DNA of 64,000 bases from Streptacidiphilus sp. 4-A2. Its GTDB lineage: Bacteria > Actinomycetota > Actinomycetes > Streptomycetales > Streptomycetaceae. Below the pieces are notes generated by a model, which ran no database searches, had not been told where the DNA came from, and saw nothing but the letters and a program-made list of their open reading frames with translations. The position numbers and the translations under genes were made by a program. Each line of letters starts with the position of its first letter. Position 1 is the stretch's first letter. This document shows, piece after piece, positions 29,471 to 39,249 of the stretch. The DNA lies in assembly GCA_014284505.1 (NCBI GenBank), contig JAAFYY010000001.1:8295845-8359844 (forward strand), read 5' to 3'.

Positions 29471-29770
29471 ATGGCCACTGACTACGACACCCCACGCAAG
29501 ACCGATGACGACCTCAACGAGGACAGCATCGAGGAGCTGAAGGCGCGCCGCAACGAGAAGTCGACCAGCTCGGTCGACGTCGATGAGTTCGAGGCCGCCG
29601 AAGGTCTGGAGCTGCCCGGCGCGGACCTCAGCAACGAGGAGCTCTCCGTCCGGGTGCTTCCGCGCCAGGCCGACGAGTTCACCTGCATGAGCTGCTTCCT
29701 GGTCCACCACCGGAGCCAGCTCGCCAGTGAGAAGAACGGAAACCCCATCTGCCGGGACTGCGCGGCCTGA
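29471..29770 (+). CDS. DUF4193 zinc-ribbon protein
   Basis: 99-aa acidic actinobacterial protein, intact. ATG 29471 after AAGGGGGACAG gives MATDYDTPRKTDDDLNEDSI, a Glu/Asp-rich middle, then a C-terminal zinc ribbon FTCMSCFLVHHRS...CRDCAA with four Cys. The family (DUF4193) is nearly universal in Actinobacteria and in M. tuberculosis lies close to dut, as here. Its role is unknown; size, acidity and zinc ribbon recall transcription-associated small proteins, but that is inference. Confidence 0.93.
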   Translation: MATDYDTPRKTDDDLNEDSIEELKARRNEKSTSSVDVDEFEAAEGLELPGADLSNEELSVRVLPRQADEFTCMSCFLVHHRSQLASEKNGNPICRDCAA

Positions 29771-29792
29771 CACAACCGGGTAGGAGGGTGCT

Positions 29793-30563
29793 ATGAGACC
29801 GTTCCGACAGCGAACCCGTACCGCACCCGGCAGCACCCGGCAGAACCGGCAGGACCACAGAGACCAGCGCGGCGGCGACCCCGCGGACGAATTCGTCCGA
29901 GTCGCCGCCGAGCTGGACGTCCGGGACGGATCCGGGCTCCCCGAGCCCGCCTCCGGTTCCCGGACCGGCGGACGCCTGTCCGCCCTGGCCGGCAGCCTGA
30001 TCGACACCGCCCCGCGGATCCCCGTGCGGGACCTGAACACCCTGCGCGCCCAGTACCCGGCCGCGCGCACCCCCGAAGACCTCGCCGACCGGCTGTGCAC
30101 GGCCGCGGCCAGAGCCAGCGGAGCCGTCGGCGCCGGAGTCGGCGCGGCGTCCATGCTCCCGGTACCGCCCGCGATGGCGGTGGAGATCGCCGGCGAGATG
30201 CTCGCCGTGGCGGCCGTGGAGGTCAAACTCATTGCCGAGCTCTACCAGGTGTACGGCCAGCCCGCCCAGGGCCCGGCCACCCGGCGGGCCGGCGCCTATC
30301 TCGTCGTCTGGTCGCACCGCCGGGGCCTGGACGTGACCAGGCCCGCCACGATGGTGGCGCTGACCAGCGGCAACGAACTGCGGCGGCAGCTGCGCCGCAG
30401 ACTCGCCCGCAGCGGCCTGCGCAAACTGCCCACCCTCGCCCCGATGATGATCGGCGCGGCGGCCGGGGCCGTGGTCAACCGGCGCGACACCACCAGGCTC
30501 GCCCAGGAGATCCGCCGCGACCTGCGCAGCCGTCCCCCGTCGGACCCCGGCTACTGGGCCTGA
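29793..30563 (+). CDS. conserved hypothetical protein (256 aa)
   Basis: Intact, 22 bp after the DUF4193 stop, ATG 29793 with GTAGGAGGGTGCT upstream. Basic N-terminus (MRPFRQRTRTAPGSTRQNRQ), a middle with Gly/Ala-rich helices (ASGAVGAGVGAASMLPVPPA, about residues 109-128), EMLAVAAVEVKLIAELYQVY, and a late segment APMMIGAAAGAVVNRRDT resembling a short membrane helix. Probably membrane-associated; part of the DUF4193 transcript. No confident family name. Confidence 0.65.
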   Translation: MRPFRQRTRTAPGSTRQNRQDHRDQRGGDPADEFVRVAAELDVRDGSGLPEPASGSRTGGRLSALAGSLIDTAPRIPVRDLNTLRAQYPAARTPEDLADRLCTAAARASGAVGAGVGAASMLPVPPAMAVEIAGEMLAVAAVEVKLIAELYQVYGQPAQGPATRRAGAYLVVWSHRRGLDVTRPATMVALTSGNELRRQLRRRLARSGLRKLPTLAPMMIGAAAGAVVNRRDTTRLAQEIRRDLRSRPPSDPGYWA

Positions 30564-30630
30564 GCGGCCCGCACCGGCGCCGGACGGCCTCCCGGGCCGC
30601 CCAGGGGCGCGCCCCCTGCGAGCGGGCTGC

Positions 30631-31094
30631 TCAGGCGGCCTGCGGGGCCGCTCCGGCCTCGGCCCTGGCGGACTCGATGGCCTGCGCCAGCCGCTGCGGG
30701 TGGCGCGTCGACAGGTAGAGGTAGGGCGTCGGGTCGGCCGGGTCGGTGACCATCACCCGGATGCCCGAGGGAATGTAGGAGCGCAGCAGCATGAAGGCCC
30801 GGGCGTTCGCCTTGTGGGTCCGCCAGGCCAGGCAGTCCTCCTTGTTCATGGCGAAGGACTCGCCGAGGGCCTCCACCGGGATCCGGGCGTCGCCGGCCAC
30901 CAGCAGGCCCTGGACCACCCGGATCCGCGCGGAGCCGTAGGAGCTCAGCAGCATGGCCGCGGCCGCCCCGCCGGCCACCAGGCCGACCAGCCCGGGTACC
31001 GCGCCGAAGATGAAGAAGATCAGCCCGAAGGAGATGCCGCTGCCGAGCGGAGCAGCCACATCGCGGGCGGTGCCGTGAGGCGTTCGTCGTACAT
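30631..31094 (-). CDS. DUF3093 family membrane protein
   Basis: About 154 aa, two membrane helices then a cytoplasmic domain. ATG 31094 gives MYDERLTAPPAMWLL, the family's typical start; one C missing near 31050 restores PLGSGISFGLIFFIFGAVPG, then VGLVAGGAAAAMLL, VVQGLLVAGDARIPVE and HPQRLAQAIESARAE. Divergent from the thioesterase-dut operon. DUF3093 beside dut is also the order in M. tuberculosis (Rv2698/Rv2697c) as I recall it. Function unknown. Confidence 0.88.
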
Positions 31095-31239
31095 GGGACC
31101 CATTGTGGACGCGCGACCTTGGAGCCTCGGCACAGGGTTCCCGGTTCGGCCCGCACCGCCACGTTCTGCAAGGTCGCGGGCCTGTAAGGTCGCGGGCGTG
31201 ACCGCGCACCCATCCCGTCCCGACGAACAGGGGCCCGAC

Positions 31240-31823
31240 ATGTCGGCCGACCGCCCTTCGCTGACCCCGCCACCGGACGCGGCCGCCCCGGTGCGCCACC
31301 CGGACGCCCCGGAGCCCGGGAAGCTGATCGAGCCGCACTACGACCACTGCTTCGGCTGCGGCCCCACCCAGCCGCACGGCCTGCACCTGTCCGCCCGCGC
31401 CGGGGCGGGGGTCGAGGTCTTCGCCGAGTTCACCGTCGGCACCGCCCACCAGGGCGGCCCCGGGCTGGCCCACGGCGGGGTGCTGGTGACCGCGCTGGAC
31501 GAGTCCCTGGGCACGCTGAACTGGCTGCTGCACACCCCTCGGTCACCGCCCGGCTGGAGACCGACTTCCGCCGCCCGGTGCCGGTCGGCTCCACCCTGTA
31601 CATCCACGCCCGGGCGGACGCCGTGCGCGGGCGCAAGATCTACTGCTCCGCGCAGGGGCGGCTGGACGCCCCGGACGGGCCGCTGGCGATTTCCGCCAAG
31701 GCCCTGTTCCTCCAGGTCACCCTGGACCACTTCACCAGCCACGGCCGTCCGGAGGACATCAGGGCGGCCATGGAGAACCCCGATCTGTTCAAGCGTGCCC
31801 GTGCCTTCGAGGTGAACCCGTGA
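31240..31823 (+). CDS. PaaI-type hotdog-fold thioesterase
   Basis: About 194 aa from ATG 31240 (GTG 31198 is an alternative). HYDHCFGCGPTQPHGLHLSA is a characteristic N-terminal Cys-containing segment of this hotdog subgroup; AHQGGPGLAHGGVLVTALDE holds the HGG core and catalytic Asp/Glu region. One base is missing near 31543, restoring TPSVTARLETDFRRPVPVGS. Ends ARAFEVNP with TGA overlapping the GTG start of dut (GTGA), so the two are translationally coupled. Hydrolyses an acyl-CoA of unknown chain. Confidence 0.85.
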
Positions 31824-32341
31824 CCAGCTCCCCGCACCACCCCGTCGACGTGCTGCTGCACCGGCTCGACCCGGATCTGCCCGCGCCGGGGTACGCGCAT
31901 CCCGGCGACGCCGGGGCCGATCTGCGCACCACCGTCGACGCCGTACTGGAGCCGGGGGAGCGCACGGTGCTGCCGACCGGCGTGGCGATCGCGCTCCCGG
32001 ACGGCTACGCGGCCTTCGTGCACCCGCGTTCGGGTCTCGCACTCCGGTGCGGTCTTGCCCTTGTGAATGCCCCTGGAACGGTCGATGCCGGGTACCGTGG
32101 TGAGATCAAGGTGATCGTCGTCAACCTCGACCCGCGCGAGCGGGTGGTCTTCCACCGCGGGGACCGGATCGCCCAGCTGGTCGTCCAGCGGGTCGAGAAG
32201 GTCCGTTTCCACGAGGTGGCGGAACTTCCGGGGTCGGCGCGGGCCGCAGGAGGCTTCGGGTCGACGGGTGGCCATGGCGCGGTTAGCATTCCGGCGGCCG
32301 GGCAGGAAATCTCATCGGTACCCGACCGGGAAGGACAATGA
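31820..32341 (+). CDS. dut: deoxyuridine 5'-triphosphate nucleotidohydrolase
   Basis: dUTPase, 173 aa, intact: hydrolyses dUTP to dUMP and PPi, keeping uracil out of DNA and feeding dTMP synthesis. Five motifs in order: HPGDAGADL, HPRSGLAL, NAPGTVDAGYRGE (catalytic Asp), RGDRIAQLVVQ and GGFGSTGG. GTG start overlaps the previous stop and its own TGA overlaps the next ATG (ATGA), so it is the middle of a coupled three-gene operon. The C-terminus is about 15-20 residues longer than the minimal enzyme. Confidence 0.96.
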   Translation: MTSSPHHPVDVLLHRLDPDLPAPGYAHPGDAGADLRTTVDAVLEPGERTVLPTGVAIALPDGYAAFVHPRSGLALRCGLALVNAPGTVDAGYRGEIKVIVVNLDPRERVVFHRGDRIAQLVVQRVEKVRFHEVAELPGSARAAGGFGSTGGHGAVSIPAAGQEISSVPDREGQ

Positions 32342-33149
32342 CTGTGTTCCGTCGTCGCGCCAAGAGCGAGGACGCTGTCGAACACGACGGCCTGGACCAG
32401 GACGCCCTGGACGAGGACGGCGTGGACGAGGACAGCGAGGGCAGCGCCGGTGTCGCCTCCGACACGGAGAGCGACGCCGAGGAGGAGTTCACGCCCCTGC
32501 CGCCCGCCCCGCGCCCCGACGGCCCCTGGGACTCCACCGAGGTGGAGAACGCCAAGGAGGGCCGGGTGGACCTGGGCGGTCTGCTCGTGCCGGGCGTGGA
32601 GGGCATGGAGCTGCGGGTCGAGGTCGCCGGTGACGCGATCGTGGCCGCGACTCTGGTGCTGGGCAACAGCGCGATCCAGCTTCAGGCTTTCGCCGCGCCC
32701 AAGTCCGAGGGCATCTGGGGCGAGGTCCGCAACGAGATCGCCTCCGGCATCACCCAGCAGGGTGGCATTGTCGACACCGAGGAGGGCCCGCTGGGCTGGG
32801 GCCTGCGCGCCCAGGTCCCGGTGCAGCTCCCGGACGGCACCCAGGGGTGCAGCTGGTGCGCTTCGTCGGCTGCGACGGTCCGCGCTGGTTCCTGCGCGGG
32901 GTGATCTCCGGCCAGGCCGCGGTGCAGCCGGAGGCGGCCGAGGTGCTGGAGAAGATCTTCCGGGAGACCGTGGTGGTCCGCGGCGACCTGCCGATGGCCC
33001 CGCGCGACCCGATCGTGCTGAAGCTGCCGGAGGACGCCCAGATGGTCGCCGACGGCCTGCCGCAGCAGCCGGCCGCCGAGGAGAACCGCTTCGGGGGCGA
33101 CCCGCTCAACCCGTTCGACCGCGGTCCCGAGATCACCGAGATCCGCTGA
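32338..33149 (+). CDS. DUF3710 family protein
   Basis: About 270 aa, ATG 32338 overlapping the dut stop. MTVFRRRAKSEDAVEHDGLD, an acidic disordered region, then GPWDSTEVENAKEGRVDLGG and EGIWGEVRNEIASGITQQGG. One G missing near 32848 restores GTQGVQLVRFVGCDGPRWFL and the frame to RGPEITEIR. DUF3710 next to dut is conserved across Actinobacteria, including Rv2696c in M. tuberculosis as I recall. Function unknown. A terminator follows, and the conserved gene order is interrupted after it. Confidence 0.9.
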
Positions 33150-33195
33150 ACCGGAACCGGTGGTACGGGCGTCCGTGCTGTCAGCAGTGCCAATC

Positions 33196-33221
33196 GGGGC
33201 CCCGCGTCGTCGCGGGGCCCC
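33196..33221 (+). terminator. terminator after dut operon
   Basis: Perfect 11-bp stem GGGGCCCCGCG / CGCGGGGCCCC with TCGT loop. Confidence 0.8.
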
Positions 33222-33291
33222 TCGCCCGTCCGGGTGACCACCGGGCAGGGGTCCGGTAACCGCAGCACCAGCCGCAGCAGGGGGAGTTCGT

Positions 33292-34045
33292 ATGACCGGT
33301 CAGACCGCGCCCGAGGGCGCCACCGCGGTAGCCGAGCCCGGCGACGCCATGGTCGAGGTGCGGGACCTGCACCGGACCTTCGGCAATGGTCCGACGGCCG
33401 TGCACGCCCTGCGCGGGGTCTCCTTCAGCGTCCGGCGCGGTGAGCTCACCGCGCTCAGGGGCCGCTCCGGCTCCGGCAAGACCACCCTGCTCAACCTGCT
33501 CGGCGGGCTGGACCGGGCGGACTCCGGCCGGATCACCGTGGACCGGCAGAACCTCCAGGAGCTGGGCGAGGAAGGCCTGCTGGCGCTGCGCCGGGACCGG
33601 ATCGGCTTTGTCTTCCAGTCCTTCGGCCTGATCCCGATCCTCACCGCCGCCGAGAACGTGGGCGTGCCGATGCGGCTGCGCCGGCTCCCGGCGGCCCAGC
33701 GCGACGAGCGGGTGGCCGATCTGCTGGCGCTGGTCGGACTGAGCGACCACAAACCAGCGTCCCGGCGAGATGTCCGGCGGCCAGCAGCAGCGGGTTGCCA
33801 TCGCCCGGGCCCTGGCCAACCAGCCGGCCCTGATCATCGCCGACGAGCCGACCGGCCAGCTGGACTCCGACACCGGCCGGTCGATCATGCAGCTGCTGCG
33901 CGCGGTGGTGCGCAGCGAGGGCGTGACCGCCCTGGTGGCCACCCATGACCCGCAGCTGATGGAGCTCGCGGACCGGGTGCTCGACCTGCGGGACGGCCGG
34001 ATCGTCGAGGAGTCCGGCGCCGTCGCCCCGGAGCAGCCGGCCTGA
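33292..34045 (+). CDS. ABC transporter ATP-binding protein (MacB/LolD-like)
   Basis: About 250 aa. Walker A GRSGSGKTTLLNLLGGLD, Q-loop FVFQSFGLIPILTAAENV, signature MSGGQQQRVAIARALANQ, Walker B LIIADEPTGQLDSDTG and switch His in ATHDPQLME. The DEPTGxLD form and overall pattern match the lipoprotein-release/MacB group, which normally pairs with an FtsX-type permease. Frame break near 33758 (SDHKPASRR should be followed by PGEMSGGQQQ). No permease lies next to it, so it is an orphan or its partner has been lost. Confidence 0.85.
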
Positions 34046-34094
34046 CCCTGCTGCCCCTCCTGCCCCTGCTGCCCCTGCTGCCCCTGCTGCCCTG
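34046..34094. repeat. CTGCTGCCC short tandem repeat
   Basis: About five near-perfect copies of the 9-mer CTGCTGCCC between the convergent ABC genes. Non-coding in the chosen gene models. Confidence 0.75.
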
Positions 34095-34109
34095 GCTGCT
34101 CCGCAGTCC

Positions 34110-34901
34110 TCAGACCGAGGCCTCCAGGTCGACTCCCAGCTCGGCCAGCAGCCGCTCGCGCAGGCCGGGCCGGCCGGTCGGGTGCGCGGGCCCGAGCCTG
34201 CCGTCGGTGAGCACGAACACCCGGTCGGCCAGGGCCACCGCCTCGTCCACGTCATGGGTGACCAGCAGGACGGCCGGGCGGTGCCGGGCGCACAGCTCCC
34301 GCAACAGCGCGTGCATCCGGATCCGGGTCAGCGCGTCCAGCGCGCCGAAGGGTTCGTCCAGCAGCAGCAGCTCCGGGTCACGGACCAGGGCGCGGGCCAG
34401 CGCCGCGCGCTGGGCCTCGCCGCCGGACAGGGTCACCGGCCAGTCGCGGGCCCGCTCGGCCAGGCCGACCTCGTCCAGCGCGGTCAGTCCGGCCGCGCGC
34501 GCCCCGGACCTGGGCAGCCCGAGCACCACATTGTCGAGCACCCGCTTCCACGGCTGGAGCCGGTGGTCCTGGAAGACCACCGAGCGGCGTTCCGGGACGA
34601 GCAGCTGCCCGCCGAAGTCCGGGTCGAGCCCGGCCATGGCGCGCAGCAGGGTGCTCTTGCCGGAGCCGCTGCGGCCGAGCAGCGCGACGAACTCGCCGCG
34701 GCGAATGGCCAGGTCGACCCCGGCCAGCACCTCGCGTCCGGCGAAGGAGCGGTTCACGCCGGTGGCCCGCACGGCCAGGTCGGCGGCCAGGCCTGCGGTG
34801 GGGTCGGCTGTGGAGTCGGCGGTGGGGTCGGCTACGGGGTCGGCAATGACGGGGTCGGCGGTGGGGTCGGTGTCGGGAGTGGTGACGGCGGTGGTGGTCA
34901 C
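34110..34901 (-). CDS. ssuB: ABC transporter ATP-binding protein, SsuB-like
   Basis: 263 aa, intact. ATPase of an aliphatic-sulfonate/taurine-type importer. Walker A GRSGSGKSTLLRAMAGLD, Q-loop VVFQDHRLQPWKRVLDNVVL (the DxRLxPW form typical of SsuB/TauB), signature LSGGEAQRAALARALV, Walker B LLLLDEPFGALD and THDVDEAV. The N-terminus has an unusual run of Asp-Pro-Thr-Ala-Asp-type repeats (about residues 9-38) encoded by a 12-bp DNA repeat; a later start would remove them. Follows ssuC after 5 bp. Confidence 0.9.
   Translation of the reverse strand: MTTTAVTTPDTDPTADPVIADPVADPTADSTADPTAGLAADLAVRATGVNRSFAGREVLAGVDLAIRRGEFVALLGRSGSGKSTLLRAMAGLDPDFGGQLLVPERRSVVFQDHRLQPWKRVLDNVVLGLPRSGARAAGLTALDEVGLAERARDWPVTLSGGEAQRAALARALVRDPELLLLDEPFGALDALTRIRMHALLRELCARHRPAVLLVTHDVDEAVALADRVFVLTDGRLGPAHPTGRPGLRERLLAELGVDLEASV
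34798..34876. repeat. 12-bp repeat within ssuB 5' end
   Basis: Degenerate 12-bp unit near GGGGTCGGCGGT repeated about six times; encodes the Asp-Pro-(Thr/Val)-Ala-Asp repeats at the SsuB N-terminus on the minus strand. Confidence 0.7.
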
Positions 34902-34906
34902 AGGGC

Positions 34907-35781
34907 TCAGGCTCCGTTGAATCCGCGCCGCCAGACCAGCAGGCGGCGCTCCAGCAGGCGGACGGCGGCATCGGCGAGCAGCCCGAGCAGCCCGTAGATC
35001 AGCAGTCCGAGGACGATGATGTCGGTGCGGTACCAGGCCTGGGCCTGGTTCATCAGGTAGCCGATGCCGCTGGTGGCGTTCAGCTGCTCGGCGATGATGA
35101 TCACCAGCCAGGCGCTGGTCAGCGCGAAACGCAGGCCGACCAGGAAGCCGGGACCGCGCCGGGCATGATCACCTGCCGGATCAGCCCCAGCCGGCCCAGT
35201 CCGACCACCCGCCCGGACTCCACCAGCCGGCTGTCCACGCCGCGGATCCCGGCATAGGTGTTGATGTAGACCGGGCAGGCGGAGGCGAAGGCCACCAGCG
35301 CGATCTTGGGGGCCTCGCCCACGCCGAACCAGATGATCACCAGCGGCAGCAGTCCGAGCACCGGCAGCGAGCGGACGATCTGCATGGTGGAGTCGACCAG
35401 GTCCTCGCCCAGCCGGAAGAGTCCGGCCAGCACCGCCAGCAGCACGCCCGCGCCGACCCCGATCAGCAGCCCGAAGCCGACCCGTTGCAGGGACGCCAGC
35501 AGATTGCTCTCCAACTCCCCGTCCCTGGTCAACTGCCATCCGGCGGACAGCACCTGACTGGGCGTCGCCAGAATCTGCTGGTTGATCTCGCCGAGGGCCC
35601 CGAGCAGCTGCCAGACCGCGACGACCAGGACCGGGCCGGCCAGCCGGCGCAGCCAGCGCGGCAGCGGCAGCCAGTCCCGGCGGGCCCGGCTGAGGGTCGA
35701 GGCGTCGATCAGCCGGCCCGCGCCCTGCGGTGGCCGGGCCGCCGGCTCGGCTTCGGCCGGGGGTGCGGCGGTGGTCGCCAT
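34907..35781 (-). CDS. ssuC: ABC transporter permease, SsuC-like
   Basis: About 292 aa, six predicted membrane helices. ATG 35781: MATTAAPPAEAEPAARPPQG, PVLVVAVWQLLGALGEINQQ, FGLLIGVGAGVLLAVLAGLF, and LVAFASACPVYINTYAGIRG, the EAA-loop region that docks with the ATPase. One base is missing near 35150, restoring PGAVPGFLVGLRFALTSAWL. Ends LERRLLVWRRGFNGA. Forms the channel of the sulfonate importer with SsuB and SsuA. Confidence 0.9.
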
Positions 35782-35849
35782 TGGTGCTCCTTCCGGTCTG
35801 CCCGGGCCGCCGCCGTACGGCGGCGGCCCGGGCCATGAGTGACGGATCT

Positions 35850-36801
35850 TCAGACTGCGGTGACCACGCGGTGGTCGGCGGTGAAGGGCCGGCCGGAGAC
35901 CAGCTCGGAGGGCCTGCCGTCGGGGCCGACCGGGATGTCCCCGATCAGGGTGACCCGGTGCAGCCTGCGCTCCACGTCGAGGTGCTCAAGGTCCCGCGGG
36001 GCGAGGTGGGCGGTGGCCCGGTTGTCCCAGAAGGCCACATGCCCGGGCTCCCAGCGGAACCGGACGGTGTACTCGGGGCGGGTGATCTCGGCGTAGAGCA
36101 GTTCCAGGATCCGCCGGCTCTCGCTCGGATGGACGTCCACCACATGGCTGGTGAAGCCGGGGTTGACGAACAGGGCGCGCTCACCGGTCTCCGGGTGCAC
36201 CCGGACCACCGGATGCACCGCCACCAGCAGATTGCTGTTGATCCGCCGGGCGTACTCGCTGTCGCCCTCGACCTTGCGGCTGCCGCCGTAGCGGTGCTCC
36301 GCCCGCAGCGTGTCCACAAAGGCCCGCAGCGGGGCGGACAGGCCCTGGTAGGCGGCGACCAGGTTGGTCCAGGTGGTGTCCCCGCCGAACTCCGGTACCC
36401 GCTCGGCCCGCAGGATCGACCCGGCCGGCGGGTTGACCGCCGCGGTCACGTCGGTGTGCCAGCCGTCGAAGTAGCTGTACTGGCGCTTGCGGTACTCGGT
36501 ACGGAAGTTGGCGCCGTAGCGCTCCTCGAAGCGGGCCGGGTCGACGGTGAAGATCTCCGGGTGCTCCTCCGGCGGGGTGTCGTCGTGCGGGTGGGCGTAG
36601 GTCAGTTCGCCGAACTGGCGGGCGAAGGCGATCTGCGCGGCGTGGTTCCAGGCGCTGGCCCCGGAAGAACACCACCTTGTGCCGGTGCAGCGCCTCCTTC
36701 AGCGTCCGGAGCTCGGCCTCGGCGAGCGGCCGGGCGAGGTCGACGCCGTCGATGTCGGCGCCGATGTGCCCGGCGACCGGGCGGACGGTGATCCTGGTCA
36801 T
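35850..36801 (-). CDS. TauD/TfdA family alpha-ketoglutarate-dependent dioxygenase
   Basis: Fe(II)/2-oxoglutarate dioxygenase, about 315 aa; family members release sulfite from taurine, alkylsulfonates or alkyl sulfates. ATG 36801: MTRITVRPVAGHIGADIDGV; HKVVFFRGQ; break near 36660; AHPHDDTPPEEHPEIFTVD; metal ligands His-x-Asp in YFDGWHTDVT and distal His in HRVTLIGDIPV; 2-oxoglutarate Arg in ERRLHRVT. The EVGDSEYARR/TYVGGSRK-type insertion resembles alkyl-sulfatase members more than strict taurine enzymes. Lies between ssuC and ssuA in one operon. Confidence 0.88.
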
Positions 36802-36841
36802 GGCTGGTTTCCTCTCGTGCTGCGGATGTCGGGCCGGACGG

Positions 36842-37914
36842 TCACTGGTTGGGCGTGACCAGCGCACTGAAGTCCCGTTCGACGTCGGCCGGGAACTCGC
36901 CGGTGACGTCGACCTTCCCGGGGAGCTGACCGTTGGTCAGGAACAGGTCGGCCTGCCGCTGCTGCGCGGCGACCACGGTCGCGTTCAGCGGGACGAAGTC
37001 GGTCTCTCCGGAGATCTGCCAGATCTCCTGGCCGACCGCCGGGGTCTGCTTGTCGACCCCGACGTAGTAGGCGTTGATCCAGGCCTGGGGTGGCTCCTGG
37101 TCCAGGCGGTGGCCTTGACGATGCGGCCCAGCAGGTCCTCCAGCGCGGCCCGCTCGGCCGGGACGGCCAGCGCCTTCCGGCTGGCCAGCCAGAAGCTGTA
37201 GCCGGAGGACACCTGCGAGCCGTTGATCAGCTTCACCGCGTCCGGGTGCGCCCTGGTGTAGTTGACCAGGTCCTGGGCGGCCACGGTGGCGGCGTCCACC
37301 GTCCCCGACTCCAGCACCTCGCCCACGTTCTGCAACGGCACGTCCACCGGCGTGATGTCCTGCTGCCGCAGGCCGACCGTGGCCAGCGACTGGATCAGGA
37401 AGCCCTGGTTGGCGGTGCCCTTGGAGTAGGCGACCTTGTGGCCCTTGAGGTCGGCCAGGGTGTGGATCCCCGAGCCCGGGCGGGCGAGCAGGGTGTAGCC
37501 GACGCCCACGGTGCGGCTGGCGCCGACCACGTCACCGGCAGTCCGGCGGCGCGGCGTAGATCGCGGGGGTGTCGCCCATGATGCCGAACTGGATGGCGCC
37601 GGCCGCGAACGCCTCGTTCACCAGCGGACCGCTGTTGAACTGGTCGAACACCACCTTGTAGGGCAGGTTGGCGAGTTCGCCGGAGACCTGGAGCAGGGTC
37701 TCCACGTCCTTGCCCTGGTCGCCGATGTTCAGGGTGACCTCGCCGGGCTTGCCGGCGGCGCCGGTACTGGCGTCGGCGCTGCCGCCGCAGGCGGTGGCCA
37801 GCGGCAGCAGTCCGAGCAGCAGCGGCAGCAGCAGCAACCGGCCGGTCCTGCGCCGGGGTCTGCCGGGGGCGGTGCCAGCGGGCGGGCGGCGGGGTGCGGT
37901 GTGGTCCGGAGCAT
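36842..37914 (-). CDS. ssuA: sulfonate ABC transporter substrate-binding lipoprotein, SsuA-like
   Basis: About 350 aa periplasmic-type binding lipoprotein. ATG 37914 starts a basic, Pro-rich n-region that shifts frame near 37885, then LLLLPLLLGLLPLATACGGS, a signal peptide with lipobox LATAC. Mature domain: VTLNIGDQGKDVETLLQ, VVFDQFNSGPLVNEAFAAGA, GDTPAIYA, then after a break near 37550 GIHTLADLKGHKVAYSKGTA, PLQNVGEVLESGTVDAATVA, SGYSFWLASRKAL. A further break near 37100 restores a C-terminus ending FPADVERDFSALVTPNQ. NMT1/SsuA-fold; captures organosulfonates for SsuBC. Confidence 0.88.
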
Positions 37915-37922
37915 GGTGATCC

Positions 37923-39249
37923 TCAGCGGTCGGCGTAGCGGTTGGCGGGTCGGGGCAGGCCGTAGTGCTCGCGCAGGGTGGTGCCCTGGTACTCGGTGCG
38001 GAACAGTCCGCGTTCCCGCAGCAGCGGCACCACGTGCTCGGTGAACAGCTCCAGGCCCTCGGGCAGGATCGGCGGCATCACGTTGAAGCCGTCGGCGGCG
38101 CCCTGCTCGAACCAGAGCTGGATATGGTCGGCGACCTGCTCCGGAGTCCCGGCGAGGACCTGGTGCCCGCGCCCTCCACCGAGCCTGCCGATGAGTTGAC
38201 GCAGCGTCAGACCGTCCCGCTCGGCCAGGTCCCGGACCAGCTCGAACCGGCTCTTGGCGCCGTTGATGGCGGTGACCGGCGGCAGCGGCGGCAGCGGGGC
38301 GTCCAGCGGGTGCTCCCGCAGGTCCACCCCGAGCAGGCCGGACAGCGTGCCGATCGCCCTGGCCGGGTTGATCAGCAGGTCCAACTCCTGGTCCAGGGCC
38401 TTGGCTTCGGCCTCGGTGCTGCCCAGCACCGGCACGATCCCGGGCAGCACCACCACCCCGTCCGGATCGCGGCCCAGGGCGGCGGCCCGGCGCTTGAGGT
38501 CGCGGTAGAACGCCTGCCCCTCGTCCAGGGTCTGCTGCGCGGTGAACACCGCCTCGGCGTGGCGGGCCGCGAACTCCCGTCCGTCCTGCGAGGATCCGGC
38601 CTGCACCAGCAGCGGATGCCCCTGCGGGCCGCGCGGGATGTTCAGCGGGCCGAGCACCTGGAAGTGCTCACCCCTGTGGTCCACCTCGTGCAGCTTGCCG
38701 GGGCGGTGACCTGGCCGTTCTCCCGGTCCAGCAGCAGTGCGCCGTCCTCCCAGCTGTCCAGAGCGCACCGGCCACCTCCAGGAACTCGGCGGCCCGCTGG
38801 TAGCGGACGGCGTGCTCCTGGTTGCTGGAACGGCCGAAGTTCCGGGCCGCCCGGTCGCCGGCCGAGGTGACGATGTTCCAGCCCGCCCGGCCCCGGCTGA
38901 GGTGGTCCAGCGAGGCGAACTGCCGGGCCAGGTTGTAGGGCTCGGTGAATCCGGTGGAGACCGTGCCGATCAGGCCGATCCGCTCGGTGCTCACCGCGAG
39001 CGCCGACAGCAGCGTCAGCGGTTCGAAGTGGCTCACCCAGGCGTTCGCCCCGGGGACCGGCCCCTCCACCCCGTCGGCGAGGAACACCGAGTCGAACGTG
39101 GCGGCCTCGGCGGTCGCCGCGAGCTGCTGGAACCAGCGGATGTCGGAGAGCCGGGACGGGTCGGTGCGCGGGTGCCGCCAGGCGGCCTCGTGGTGGCCCA
39201 CACCCATGAGGAAGAGGTTGAGATGCAGTTGCCTGCGTGCTGAGGACAT
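37923..39249 (-). CDS. LLM-class flavin-dependent monooxygenase (NtaA/SnaA/DszA family)
   Basis: FMNH2-dependent monooxygenase, about 440 aa, first gene of the operon. ATG 39249: MSSARRQLHLNLFLMGVGHH; VGHHEAAWRHP; DSVFLADGVEG; STERIGLIGTVSTGFTEPYN; RAGWNIVTSAGDRAARNFGR; after breaks near 38765 and 38705, GKLHEVDHRGEHFQVLGPLN, HPLLVQAGSSQDGREFAARH, AGTPEQVADHIQLWFEQGAA. Family members desulfurise or oxygenate organosulfur, chelators or sulfonates. Next to SsuABC and TauD it is likely a sulfonate or sulfone monooxygenase, closer in sequence pattern to DszA/SnaA than to canonical SsuD. Confidence 0.88.
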
